Below the pieces are notes generated by a model. That model saw only the letters and a program-made list of their open reading frames with translations. It made no database searches and was not told the origin of the DNA. From assembly GCA_016342325.1 (NCBI GenBank), contig JAEINR010000004.1, positions 1 through 64,000 of the forward strand: a stretch of DNA of 64,000 nt, written 5' to 3'. Source of the stretch: Desulfobacterium sp. (GTDB lineage Bacteria > Desulfobacterota > Desulfobacteria > Desulfobacterales > Desulfobacteraceae). The translations under genes and the position numbers were made by a program. Of the stretch, positions 21,240 through 31,932 are shown in pieces (position 1 is the stretch's first letter; the number at the start of each line of letters is the position of its first letter).

Positions 21240-22487
21240 ATGGAGCATGAAATGACAAAATTCAAAATTGGAATGGTTAAACTGTTGTGTGCTCTGACCC
21301 TGTGCGGGTCAGTATTTCTGGTGGGGCAGGCCCAGGCCCAGGTGAAACTTGCCGAAGGAAATTGGAATCCTGCCGTCAAGGCAAAGCTTGAGACAATTAT
21401 AACTGAAAATGCCTTTCAGGGAAAAAAGGCAGTATTTGATTTTGACAATACAACGATCTGCCGTGATATCGGAGAAGCCACATTTGCTGCCATGGTAGAG
21501 GCTGGCAAACTGACCCTTGAAGGGGTTTCCCGGGAGATCACGCCTTCCTTCGTTCTTGGGGACAAAAAGGTCTCCCTGGATACTGCTGAAAGCCTGCCTG
21601 AGTTTTATGAAGAATTCCTTTCCGCAACCAAACACCAGAATGGAGAAAAGACCCCTTACTCCAACAGCTACGCCTGGGTGGTTCAAATCATGGCCGGGAT
21701 GACCCCGGATCAGATTCTTCCGTTCAGCGAAAAGGCCTTTGGTAATAACGTGGCCATGAAGGATGCCGGTGCCGCAGACCTTTTTGAGTCAAAAATCAAC
21801 GGATATCGTATGCCTTTTTTCTACCCTGAAATGGTAGATCTCTATGGCACACTGTTGAAAAATGGATATGATGTTTATGTCTGCTCCGCATCCAATATCT
21901 GGACGGTTCGCTGGATGGTGTCAGTCAATCTCAACAAGCTGATCGAAGCCAAGCATGGCAAAGGGATTGGCATTGCCCCGGATCATGTGATCGGCGTCAA
22001 TGTGCTGCTCAAGGACAAGCGGGACGGAAAGCTTTACAAGGATCAGCTCCTTGTAAGAAACAATCCCAAGTATGCCGCCATGGACCGTGGAGAACTCTCC
22101 AATTATGAACTCACCAGCCAGATCGTGTATCCCATCACCGGATATTTCGGTAAAGTTGCAAACATCATCAAATATGTTACCAAGGAACGTCCGTTCCTCA
22201 TTGGCGGCGACAGCTCCAATGACCTTCCCATGCTGGATCGAGCCGAACATCGCCTTTGGATTACACGGCTTGAAAAAATGGGGTATCAGAAAGGACTTGT
22301 GGATCAGATAAACGATTCGTTGCCTGGAAACTGGATGATTCAGCCCGTGCTCTACAAAAAGGCTCCCGGTTTCGTTGCCTCCGAGGCTCAGTTGAAGAAA
22401 CGGTTGGGTACCAAGGCTTCAAAGCTTGATAAAACCATGGATGTTGTGACTTATCTTAAAAAGAACGGACAGCTGATTGGCTTCTAA
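21240..22487 (+). CDS. Secreted HAD-superfamily (phosphoserine phosphatase-like) hydrolase
   Basis: Signal peptide LLCALTLCGSVFLVGQAQA; KAVFDFDNTTICRDIGEA; GGDSSNDLPMLD; start choice (21174/21240/21252) uncertain. Confidence 0.85.
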   Translation: MEHEMTKFKIGMVKLLCALTLCGSVFLVGQAQAQVKLAEGNWNPAVKAKLETIITENAFQGKKAVFDFDNTTICRDIGEATFAAMVEAGKLTLEGVSREITPSFVLGDKKVSLDTAESLPEFYEEFLSATKHQNGEKTPYSNSYAWVVQIMAGMTPDQILPFSEKAFGNNVAMKDAGAADLFESKINGYRMPFFYPEMVDLYGTLLKNGYDVYVCSASNIWTVRWMVSVNLNKLIEAKHGKGIGIAPDHVIGVNVLLKDKRDGKLYKDQLLVRNNPKYAAMDRGELSNYELTSQIVYPITGYFGKVANIIKYVTKERPFLIGGDSSNDLPMLDRAEHRLWITRLEKMGYQKGLVDQINDSLPGNWMIQPVLYKKAPGFVASEAQLKKRLGTKASKLDKTMDVVTYLKKNGQLIGF

Positions 22488-22491
22488 AAAT

Positions 22492-22538
22492 CTGATTCTC
22501 TTGCCAAAATAACGCGGAAATCAGGGATGGGAAGATAG
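22492..22538. repeat. Dispersed intergenic repeat, copy 2 (partner at 12839)
   Basis: See 12839-12885. Confidence 0.55.
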
Positions 22539-22542
22539 AACC

Positions 22543-22580
22543 TCAGGCATGCGTCGACGCTTCATCCGGCGCATGCCTGA
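22543..22580. repeat. REP-like hairpin TCAGGCATGCG/CGCATGCCTGA
   Basis: 11-bp perfect stem; shares TCAGGC/GCCTGA arms with 2334 and 27694. Confidence 0.55.
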
Positions 22581-22889
22581 CCCTGGAGTACCACGTTAGA
22601 TAGGGGACTCCCCCTGTTATCGAAAACGAGGTTAAGCTCAAATCGGGTCGATTAATCCTTTATGTATAATATGAATAAAGTTGGTTAGGCTGAACTAATG
22701 TCGAATGCTTAATTTTTTTCTTGCTATTGTTAGAGTGGTTTTGATAACTTTCCCGTGGAAAAAGGCGGTCCATGGAAATAATGTCGGAAGAGAACTTTGT
22801 TTTTGCTCTTTATAACCCAGGGCAAAAACGACCCATGGGCCTTAACAGGTTTCATAATCACTCGGTTAAAATGATAGGGAGGGTTTATT

Positions 22890-24197
22890 ATGGTGATGGC
22901 AAAGCAAGTTGTAAGGAAAGCAAAAAGGCCGGTTTGTGGGGGAAAACAATTATTTCTATTACTGATTCTGTTGGTTGCTGTTTTTGCCATATCCGGCTGC
23001 AATAGCGGTGGTGATGGTGATAATGACACCCCCGCCCCGCCGGCTGAAACCATAAGTTGGTCACAAAAAATAAGTATTAATGATGTGGATGAAATCCAAT
23101 CCGTTGTTCAGACAGAAGCGGGGGGGTATGTTACTGCCGGAAGTTCAGTGCTTGCTGACGACAATCGGGACGTTTTGGTGGTAAAACTTGACAGCCTTGG
23201 CGCCGTTGTGTGGTCAAAAAACTATGGGCAGAAGGGGTCCGATACCAGTAGCTGCGTGCTTGAATTTCCAGGTACCGGTTATTTAATTGCAGGGCAGACT
23301 GGGTTGTCGGATGGCACTTCGGATATTTACCTGTTATGTATTGATTCGGACGGTAATGTCTTGTGGGAAAAGACCTATGGCGGTGTGTATAATGATATGG
23401 CGAATTCAATCGCACATACCTCTGACAACGGTTTCATTGTTGCCGGTTCTACGGTGAGTCATTACATTCCTGCTGACGCCGCGACCGGTGCTAAATCTTC
23501 GGAAGACTGGGATGCATATTATTTTAAAATAGATAACAGTGGCAACGTCATATGGAAACAAACCATTACGGATGAACGGTATACCGGAGAAGATGAATAT
23601 GGTTTGTCTGCCCGGGAAACCATGGATGGCGACTTTATCCTGGCAGGAAATAGCCTGAATTCATCCACATTCGGGGATATACTGCTGGTGCGGACCGATG
23701 GGAACGGGACAAAAAAATGGACGAAGACGTTTGGAGAGAGTTATTATGAGGAATCCGTTTTTGATGTTGTTGAAACACAGGACTATGGTTTCATCCTTAC
23801 GGGACTGTTTAACTCAAGCCTTGGGGGAGCGAACAAGGGGTGTCTGGTATTAAAGACAGATTCAGCTGGAAATCAGGTGTGGTCAAAAATATATCAGGCT
23901 GCCATCACTGCAGGGGCAGGAAATGCAATCGTTGAATCAAAGGATAAATCGTTCGTTGTTACCGGGTATGCATTTTCCCATGGGAATAGCAGCAATGATA
24001 TTTACCTGGTCAAATTTGATGGGGCCGGCAACATCACCTGGGAACGGTTCTTTGGCGATATGGCTGATGAAAAAGGCATTTCGGTGCAGGTGACATCAGA
24101 TGGTGGATATATTGTTGCTGGGAATTCAACCGACGATGGACTGGGTCATATTCGTCTTTTTAAAACAGACAAGAATGGTGAAATTGCCGCGAAATAG
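22890..24197 (+). CDS. Lipoprotein with repeated beta-propeller-like blades
   Basis: Lipobox-like LLVAVFAISGC; ~55-70 aa repeats (GDxLLVKxDxxGxxxWxKxxG...GFIxAGxT). Confidence 0.75.
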   Translation: MVMAKQVVRKAKRPVCGGKQLFLLLILLVAVFAISGCNSGGDGDNDTPAPPAETISWSQKISINDVDEIQSVVQTEAGGYVTAGSSVLADDNRDVLVVKLDSLGAVVWSKNYGQKGSDTSSCVLEFPGTGYLIAGQTGLSDGTSDIYLLCIDSDGNVLWEKTYGGVYNDMANSIAHTSDNGFIVAGSTVSHYIPADAATGAKSSEDWDAYYFKIDNSGNVIWKQTITDERYTGEDEYGLSARETMDGDFILAGNSLNSSTFGDILLVRTDGNGTKKWTKTFGESYYEESVFDVVETQDYGFILTGLFNSSLGGANKGCLVLKTDSAGNQVWSKIYQAAITAGAGNAIVESKDKSFVVTGYAFSHGNSSNDIYLVKFDGAGNITWERFFGDMADEKGISVQVTSDGGYIVAGNSTDDGLGHIRLFKTDKNGEIAAK

Positions 24198-24283
24198 GCG
24201 ATTGAACACATGCCTGGCCGACCCAGTCGATGGTATCGACTGGGTCGAAGCCCTTGTTCCTTCCGTGGAAAAGGCGCTTGGGG

Positions 24284-25783
24284 TCAGTTAGGGGAACTCC
24301 CCCTGTTCTTTTTGGTGACCTCCGGGACTTGCCTGGGAATGGTGATGAGAAACCGGGTGCCCCGGCCGGGTTTGGATCGAACCGTGATCTCTCCTCTGTG
24401 CTGCTCAATCACCTTGTTGGCGATGTAGAGCCCGAGCCCTGTTCCCTGGGTGCCTTTGGACGAAAAGAAGATGGTGAAAATGTTGCTGAGGGTGGTTTTG
24501 TTCATGCCCTTGCCCGTGTCCTGGATCAGCAGGGTGATTGTTTCACTGTCTGCCTTGGCATTCAGGAGCAGAGTATGATCCGGTCGTGTCGTGTCAGCGG
24601 CACACGCTTCCAATCCGTTTTCAAGGATGTTGACCAGGGCGGCCTGGAGGCTTGTCCTGTCGATTTCAAACAGATCATCCCCCTTGTCTAGCCGGATGGT
24701 GGATTTGATGTTGATATTCTTTTTCCTGGCCTTCTGGCTCACCAGCTCAAGGGTGTCATTGAGAAAGTCGGTGGCAGGGACCTTTTGCCAGTTGAGCTTT
24801 CGGGTCTTGGTGTAGTAGAGAATGTCCAGCACCAGCTTTTTGATCCTGGCCGTCATCTGGCTTGAAACCTCAAAGCCTTCCTTGATCCGTTCGGGGTTAT
24901 TGTTTTTAATGCCTGACCCCATGGTGTATATCCCGCTGTCAAGGCCGGTCAACAGGCCCTTGACGCCGTGGGAGATGGAACCGATCATGAACCCCAGGGA
25001 GGTAAGGTGGTCTTCGAGGCGTCTCACCTCGGTGATGTCGGTGAGCATGACAAGCACCTTGGTGACGTTGCCAAAGCCGTCCTTTATGGGCGCTGTCCAG
25101 TGGAGAACCGTGTGTTTGACCCCAAAGGAGGAGATGATTTCGGTTTCCGAAGCATGGTTTTTTCCATCCTTGAAGGTCTTGTCCACGGGGCATACCCTGC
25201 AGGGATCGTCGCGGTTCTTGCAAATGCCAAAGCAGTACTCGCCGATGTGTTCGCCAAAGTATGCATTGAATTTTTTGTTTGATTCCACAATGTGGTAATC
25301 CTGGTCCTGGACATAGACAAAGCAGGGCACCTCGTCAAACAGTTGCTGGTAGTTTTCCTGGGAGCTTGCAAACCGGCTTTTGTAGCAGTTTTCGCTAAAG
25401 CAGAGATGTTTGTGAAGGTAGTTTCTCTCCAGGGCCCTTGCGATGTAGAAATCAACGGTGGCGGCATCTGCGGGCAGGACCATGAAATCCGAGGCACCGC
25501 TCTTAAGGGTTTTGACCCCCAGTTGCGCATCCTTTGCGTTTATTGCGGCAATGATCTCGGTCTCGACCAGCACCTTTTTCAGGCCTGAGATGAGCTGGAA
25601 CGGATTTTCTTTTTCCGGGTCGATAAAGATTACGATGAAATCCGGGAGTATCTCGTTGGCTGACAGGAGCAGCTCGTCCGCCCGGTCAAGCGCCTTGAAA
25701 TCTATCCAGGGATAAAACTTGGACCGTTCAAGGTTCGGGATGGACGCCTTGTCGAAGTTGATCATCAAGATGTTGTTTTTCAT
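24284..25783 (-). CDS. Sensor histidine kinase: receiver-like N-terminus, PAS, HATPase_c
   Basis: LILDTGKGMN-type ATPase box (LLIQDTGKGMNKTTLSNIFTIFFSSKGTQGTGLGLYIANKVIEQH); PAS with CRVCPVDKTF. Confidence 0.85.
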   Translation of the reverse strand: MKNNILMINFDKASIPNLERSKFYPWIDFKALDRADELLLSANEILPDFIVIFIDPEKENPFQLISGLKKVLVETEIIAAINAKDAQLGVKTLKSGASDFMVLPADAATVDFYIARALERNYLHKHLCFSENCYKSRFASSQENYQQLFDEVPCFVYVQDQDYHIVESNKKFNAYFGEHIGEYCFGICKNRDDPCRVCPVDKTFKDGKNHASETEIISSFGVKHTVLHWTAPIKDGFGNVTKVLVMLTDITEVRRLEDHLTSLGFMIGSISHGVKGLLTGLDSGIYTMGSGIKNNNPERIKEGFEVSSQMTARIKKLVLDILYYTKTRKLNWQKVPATDFLNDTLELVSQKARKKNINIKSTIRLDKGDDLFEIDRTSLQAALVNILENGLEACAADTTRPDHTLLLNAKADSETITLLIQDTGKGMNKTTLSNIFTIFFSSKGTQGTGLGLYIANKVIEQHRGEITVRSKPGRGTRFLITIPRQVPEVTKKNRGSSPN

Positions 25784-25964
25784 TTTAGACCTTGGTCTAG
25801 GGTTGCAAATTCCGCGACGCCGACTGGCTCCAACCGATTAAAAAAGTACTGATATTAAGCCAATCCCTGAAAAAGGTCAATGTATAGATTTTATCTTGAC
25901 ATGGCAGGGCATTTATCATTATTTTCTCGAATACATGATCAGCTTACCATACAAGGAGAAATTA

Positions 25965-27653
25965 ATGTCCGAACCGGTTCTTTATAATGATAAAATATGG
26001 CTTAAACACTACGAGAAGGGGGTGCCCGAGACCATCAAGTACGAGGAGGTGTTCATTCCCCAGTACCTGGATAAATCCGCAGACAAATTTCCTGAAACCA
26101 CTGCCCTGATTTTTGAGGGGTACAAGATTACCTTCAGGGAACTCAACACCATGGTGGATACCTTTGTGGCCGTTCTAAAGACTTACGGCGTCAAGCCGGG
26201 GGATAGCGTCAGCATCCTTTTGCCCAACATCATTCCCTGTGTGGTTGCCTACTATGCCATCTTGAGAATGGGCGCCATTGCCGTGATGAACAACCCCCTC
26301 TATTCCGACCGGGAGCTTGAGCACCAGTTCAACGATTCCAATTCAACCCTCCTTGTCACCCTGGACCTTCTGGCTGACAGGATGGTGAAGCTCCGGTCGA
26401 AAACCATGATAAAAACCATTATCTACACCTCCATCGGTGATTATCTGCCCTTTGCGAAACGGCTTCTTTTCCCCCTGGTGGCAAAGAAGAGAAAGCTTGC
26501 CGCCGACGTAACCCCGGCCCCTGACCTTTATAAATTCAAGGAGGTGCTGGAAAGCCATTCCCCGGATCCGTCAAGACTACCCCTCAGCCTGGACCATGTG
26601 GCCATGTACCAGTACACCGGCGGAACCACCGGCGTGTCCAAGGGGGTGATGCTGACCCATGGAAACCTGAGTTACCAGGTGCAGCAGCTCAAAATGTGGT
26701 TTCCCACGTTCAAGCTCGGCCAGGCCACCATGCTCGGGGCCCTGCCGTTTTTTCATGTGTTCGGCCTTTCCACCTCCATGAATTTCGCCGTTTCCATGGC
26801 CTGGGGTAACATCCTTGTGGCAAAGCCCCAGGCAGAATCCTTGCTTGAGGCCATTACAAAGTTCAAGCCCACCTTTGCCCCATTGGTGCCGACCATGTAC
26901 ATCGGCATGCTCAACCATCCTGATCTTGCCTCCAGTGATCTCACCAGTATTGAAGGCTGTTTCTCAGGGAGTTCCCCCCTGCCTCTGGAGGTGATCAACG
27001 ATTTCCAGCGGGCCACGGGATCCATCATCGTTGAAGGGTTCGGGCTTACTGAATCATCCCCCGTGACCCACATCAACCCCCTCAACGGTATCCGAAAACC
27101 GGGTAGCATCGGCCTTCCCGTTTCCGACGTGGAGTGCAGGATCGTGGATATCGACGACGGGGTCACGGACAAGCCCGTGGGAGAACCCGGGGAGCTGCTC
27201 GTTCGGGGGCCCCAGGTGATGAAGGGGTACCTTAACAAGCCGGACGAGACCCAAAAGACCCTGACCCGGGAGGGCTGGCTCCACACCGGGGATGTGGCGA
27301 CCATGGATGACCAGGGCTATTTCTGTATTGTGGACAGGATGAAGGACATGATCATCTCAGGTGGGTTCAATGTCTATCCAAGGGACATTGAAGAGGTCCT
27401 CTACGAGCATCCCAAGATCCAGGAGGCCTGCTGCGTGGGCATTCCCCATCCCAAGCGGGGGGAGGCGGCAAAGGCGTTCATCGTGCTCAAGGAGGGGGAG
27501 ACCGTGACCCAGAAAGAGATCCTCAGCTTCTGTTCCACCCGGCTTGCCAAGTACAAGTGGCCCGTTGAGGTGGAGATAAGGGGCCTGTTGCCCAAATCCA
27601 CGGTGGGAAAGATTTTGAGAAAGGACCTGAAAGACGAGGAGGCGGATCGGTAG
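25965..27653 (+). CDS. Long-chain fatty-acid--CoA ligase (AMP-binding enzyme)
   Basis: YQYTGGTTGVSKGVMLTHGNL; GEPGELLVRGPQVMKGY; GWLHTGDVA; PKSTVGKILRKDL. Confidence 0.95.
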   Translation: MSEPVLYNDKIWLKHYEKGVPETIKYEEVFIPQYLDKSADKFPETTALIFEGYKITFRELNTMVDTFVAVLKTYGVKPGDSVSILLPNIIPCVVAYYAILRMGAIAVMNNPLYSDRELEHQFNDSNSTLLVTLDLLADRMVKLRSKTMIKTIIYTSIGDYLPFAKRLLFPLVAKKRKLAADVTPAPDLYKFKEVLESHSPDPSRLPLSLDHVAMYQYTGGTTGVSKGVMLTHGNLSYQVQQLKMWFPTFKLGQATMLGALPFFHVFGLSTSMNFAVSMAWGNILVAKPQAESLLEAITKFKPTFAPLVPTMYIGMLNHPDLASSDLTSIEGCFSGSSPLPLEVINDFQRATGSIIVEGFGLTESSPVTHINPLNGIRKPGSIGLPVSDVECRIVDIDDGVTDKPVGEPGELLVRGPQVMKGYLNKPDETQKTLTREGWLHTGDVATMDDQGYFCIVDRMKDMIISGGFNVYPRDIEEVLYEHPKIQEACCVGIPHPKRGEAAKAFIVLKEGETVTQKEILSFCSTRLAKYKWPVEVEIRGLLPKSTVGKILRKDLKDEEADR

Positions 27654-27693
27654 ATAGGCAAGACGTCATTTTTCCCAAATAGGGTCACATCTC

Positions 27694-27749
27694 GGGGTCA
27701 GGCTTTTCTTGTTGCCCAGCAACAAGGAAAGCCTGACCCCTTTTTTTTT
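27694..27749 (+). terminator. Rho-independent terminator with long stem GGGGTCAGGCTTTTCTTGTTG/CAACAAGGAAAGCCTGACCCC followed by T9
   Basis: ~20-bp stem with a mismatch, then T9, downstream of the acyl-CoA ligase. Confidence 0.85.
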
Positions 27750-27953
27750 GACCCCTTCATTTTTTTCAATATGCTAATTGTAACATATCGAAATCATTAA
27801 CTTTTCTTCCTGAAAAAGGTTGACATCCAAACGTGTTCCATGGCAAATAAGCCATTAACACAATGTGATCTCGCATCATCGGTGGACGACTGAAATATAC
27901 AAAGAACAACGCCACCGGGAATTTTGATTTCAACTTTAAGGAGGTCGGGAAGA

Positions 27954-30900
27954 ATGAAGTTTACACGTCGTAATTTTATAAAACTTGCTGGGATGGGCGC
28001 TGCAATGGTGCCCCTCGGTCAGTTAGGGATTAATCTTCAACCGGTCCAGGCGTTTGCCGCTGGCATGAAGATTGATGGAGCGCGAGAGGTCGTATCCATC
28101 TGCCCGTTCTGTGCAGTTACCTGCCATTACATTGCCCATGTCAAAGACGGTAAAATCGTCAGCACCGAGGGTGATCCGGATTACCCTGTCAGCGAAGGCT
28201 CCCTGTGTGCCAAGGGGGCGGCCCAGCTGTCCATGATCAACAGTCATCATCGTTTGCTCAAACCCCTTTACCGGGCGCCCTACAGCGATCACTGGGAAGA
28301 GAAGAGCTGGGACTGGACCCTGGATCGTCTGGCCCGGAATATCAAAGACACCCGGGACAGTGATTTCAAGCAGGTCAATGCCAAGGGAGAGCGGGTCAAC
28401 CGTGTGGAATCCATCTTCCACCTGGGCTGTTCCATCATGGACAACGAGGAATGCGCCGTTGTGCATCAGGCGGCAAGGGGACTTGGGCTGGTTCATTTCG
28501 ACCACCAGGCCCGTATCTGACATAGCGCAACGGTTGCGGCTCTGGCAGAGTCGTTCGGACGTGGTGCAATGACCAATCACTGGATTGATCTCAAGAACTC
28601 AGACTGTGTTTTCATCATGGGAAGCAATGCAGCCGAGCATCATCCTATCAGCTTTAAATGGATTTTGCGTGCCAAGGACAATGGCGCCAAAATTATGCAT
28701 GTGGACCCGAAATTTTCCAGGACGTCGGCAAGGAGCGATTTTCATGTGCCCCTGAGATCGGGGACGGACCTCGCCTTCCTGGGCGGTCTTATCAAGTACA
28801 TCATTGAAAATAAAAAATATTTTGCAGAGTATGTCACGGAATACACGAACTCGGCGTTTATTGTGAGTGATGGGTTCCAGTTTAAGGACGGAATGTTTTC
28901 CGGGTACAATGGGGAAAAAAGAACATACGACAAGAGCACCTGGAGTTTTAAAACCGACGCCAAGGGGGTGCCCTTGCGGGACAAAACCCTGGCGGATGAC
29001 CGGTGTGTGTTTCAGTTGATGAAGAAGCACTATTCCAGGTACAATGTAAAGGATGTTTCCAGAATAACCGGTGTTTCCAAGGAAAACCTGCTCAAGGTGT
29101 GGGAAACCTTTGCTGAAACCGGCAAAAAGGACAAGGCCGGGGCCATCTGTTACGCATTGGGCTGGACCCAGCACACGGTGGGGGTTCAGAACATCCGTGC
29201 CAGCGCCCTGATCCAGCTCCTTTTGGGTAACATTGGTGTGGCCGGCGGCGGTATTGAAGCCCTGCGCGGGGAGCCCAATGTTCAGGGCTCCACCGATCAT
29301 TGTATTCTCTGGCACATTATTCCGGGCTACCTGCCCGTGCCCCGTGCCCAGTGGAACACCTTGGAAGACTATAACAAGGCATGCACGCCGGTGAGCCATG
29401 ATCCCCAGAGCGCCAACTGGTGGCAGCACAAGCCTGCCTATATGGCCAGCCTGCTCAAGGGATGGTACGGAGACAAGGGCACAGCGGAAAACGGATTCGG
29501 TTATGAGTGGCTGCCCAAGGCCGATGGGGACGGAGACTATTCCTATCTCTATATCTTCGACCGGATGTACAACAGCCAGATGAAGGGCGGTTTCATCTGG
29601 GGCACCAATCCCTGCCAGAGTGTTCCCAACTCCAACAAGGTCAGAAAGGCCATGGATAATCTGGACTGGGCCTGTTTTGCCGAAGTGCATCACACGGAAT
29701 CAACGGATTTCTGGCACCGGCCCGGGGTGGATCCGGCCACGGTAAAGACCGAGTGTTTTCTCCTGCCCTCCGCCAACCGTGCGGAAAAAGAGGGCTCCAT
29801 CACCAATAGCGGGCGCTGGCAGCTCTGGCATTACCAGGCAACCAAGCCCCAGGGTGAATCCCTGGCCCTTGGAGACATGTGCGTTAAAATCACCAATGCG
29901 GTCAGGCATTTGTACCGCAAAGAGGGCGGCACCTATCCTGAGCCGCTTCTGAACCTTGATTTTCCGGCCTATTATGATCCTGAAAAGATCGCCCAGAAGT
30001 GTAACGGATGGTTTACCAAAGATACAATGGTCAAAGGTAAGCTGTATAAAAAAGGCCAGCAGGTACCCAGTTTTACAGCGCTTAAGGATGATGGGTCCAC
30101 GGTGTCTTTGAACTGGTTGTATGCGGGGGGATATACGGAAGAGGAACTCGGCAAAAAGTACAACAAGTCCAAACGCCGGGATTTGTCCCAGACACCGGAG
30201 CAGGCCGCCATAGGGCTCTATCCCAACTATTCCTGGTGCTGGCCGGTGAACAGAAGAATTCTCTACAACAGGGCCTCAGTGGACCGGAACGGACAGCCCT
30301 GGAATCCGGATAAAGCGGTTATCCGCTGGGACGGCGCCAAGTGGATCGGTGATGTCCCGGATGGCGGCTGGGCCCCGCTGGCTTCCGGCAATGGTAAATA
30401 TCCGTTTATCATGCACAAGGAAGGCCACGGGCAGCTGTTCGGACCCGGACGCTGTGAAGGACCGTTTCCCGAGCATTATGAGCCCGTGGAAACACCGGTT
30501 AAGAAACATCCCTTCTCGGGTCAGTTGAGCAACCCCTGTGCGGTCATTCTGGATGGTGAGATGGACAAACTGGCCGAGCCGGGTGACAAACGGTTTCCCA
30601 TTGTTTTGACAACTTACAGCATGACCGAACATTGGTGTGGGGGCGGTGAGACCCGAAATTCGCCACCGCTGCTTGAGGCGGAGCCCCAGCTGTATGTTGA
30701 GATGAGTCCGGAACTGGCCGAGGAAAAGGGTATTAAAAACGGCGAACCCGTTGTGGTTGAGAACGTCCGGGGACGGGTGGAGGCCGTAGCCATGGTCACC
30801 ATTCGCATGCGGCCGTTTAATATCCAGGGCAAGACGGTCCATGAAGTGGGTATGCCGTTTTGTTTTGGCTGGACAACCAAAGGATGCGGTGATTCCACCA

Positions 30901-31007
30901 ACCGGCTTACCCCGTCCGTTGGGGATCCCAATACGACCATTCCTGAATATAAGGCCTGCCTTGTTAATGTCAGAAAGGCCAAGACCCTCAAGGAACTGGA
31001 TGTTTAA
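27954..31007 (+). CDS. Selenocysteine-containing formate dehydrogenase catalytic (alpha) subunit; TGA at 28518-28520 read as Sec
   Basis: Tat-type leader MKFTRRNFIKLAGMGAAMV; ORFs 27924-28520 and 28569-31007 share a frame; junction [36 protein letters not shown] resembles known FdnG Sec context. Confidence 0.93.
28537..28553 (+). promoter_or_regulatory. Candidate bacterial SECIS hairpin
   Basis: CGGCTCT-GGC-AGAGTCG 7-bp stem (one G:U), G-starting apical loop 23 nt after the TGA. Confidence 0.7.
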
Positions 31008-31090
31008 CCCCCCTTGGAATACCGTTTCAGTATGGGTGACGTCTTCTCTTCAGGAGAAGAGGCGCCCGTCCCAAAACAAGGAGCAGAGAA

Positions 31091-31840
31091 ATGCCTAACG
31101 CTTTTTTTATTGATGCATCACGATGCACAGCATGCCGTGGATGCCAGGTTGCCTGCAAGGAATGGCACGGACTCCCGGCTGTGAATACCAAGCAGCGAGG
31201 AAGCCATCAGAATCCTCCCGACTTGAACCCGTTCAATTATAAAGTGGTTCGTTTCCACGAGCATTTGCAGGGAAACGACCGTGAACGTGTTGTCTGGAAT
31301 TTCTTCCCGGACCAGTGCCGCCACTGCCTTGAGGCGCCCTGCAAGTACATTGCAGATGATTACCTTGAAGGCGCAATTGTCCAGGACCATGGCACCGGGG
31401 CCATTATCTATACGGATTTGACAAAGCAGCTGTCCCAGTCGGTCTTTGAAGAGATCCGTGATTCTTGTCCCTATGATGTCCCCCGACGGAACACTGCCAC
31501 CGGCGCCATCGTTAAATGCGACATGTGCCATGGCCGGGTGCGTAACGGCCTGCAACCCATGTGCGTGGCCACCTGTCCCACGGGCACCATGAATTTCGGT
31601 GACCGGGAGGAGATGCTCAAGCTTGCCCATGAACGGCTCGATGGGGTCAAAAAGGAATTCCCCGCAGCACAGCTTGTGGATGAGGACTCGGTCAATGTGA
31701 TTTATCTGATTACGGATGAACCCCAATATTACCATGATTATGTGGTTGCCGATGCCAGACCGGTTCCAGGTCCCATGACCCGGAAAGAGTTTTTTGCAAA
31801 ACTTGCAGCTCCCCTGGGGGCCATGAAGTCAAAAGCATAA
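31091..31840 (+). CDS. Formate dehydrogenase iron-sulfur (beta) subunit
   Basis: CTACRGCQVACKEWHG; CRHCLEAPC; CDMCHGRVRNGLQPMCVATCPTG. Confidence 0.93.
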   Translation: MPNAFFIDASRCTACRGCQVACKEWHGLPAVNTKQRGSHQNPPDLNPFNYKVVRFHEHLQGNDRERVVWNFFPDQCRHCLEAPCKYIADDYLEGAIVQDHGTGAIIYTDLTKQLSQSVFEEIRDSCPYDVPRRNTATGAIVKCDMCHGRVRNGLQPMCVATCPTGTMNFGDREEMLKLAHERLDGVKKEFPAAQLVDEDSVNVIYLITDEPQYYHDYVVADARPVPGPMTRKEFFAKLAAPLGAMKSKA

Positions 31841-31878
31841 TTACCGCAAAGGGTGCAGGTGAAGTTCTTGCACCCTCA

Positions 31879-31912
31879 AAAGGCCGCTCCGCATTTTTGG
31901 GGAGCGGCCTTT
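31879..31912 (+). terminator. Hairpin AAAGGCCGCTCC/GGAGCGGCCTTT between fdh beta subunit and FdhE-like gene (terminator/attenuator-like)
   Basis: 12-bp perfect stem; preceded by GGGTGCA/TGCACCC hairpin (31851-31875). Confidence 0.6.
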
Positions 31913-31932
31913 CCTGCAAAAGGAATTGAAAT

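Noticed and set aside
22599-22625. Match GGGGACTCCCCCTGTT to GGGGAACTCCCCCTGTT at 24289
   Set aside because: Short, and the second lies at the 3' end of a kinase coding sequence; could be chance.
27924-28520. Short ORF that could be read as a truncated or pseudogenised fdh
   Set aside because: The stop is TGA at the conserved Sec position, with a hairpin downstream and the frame continuing; treated as selenocysteine.
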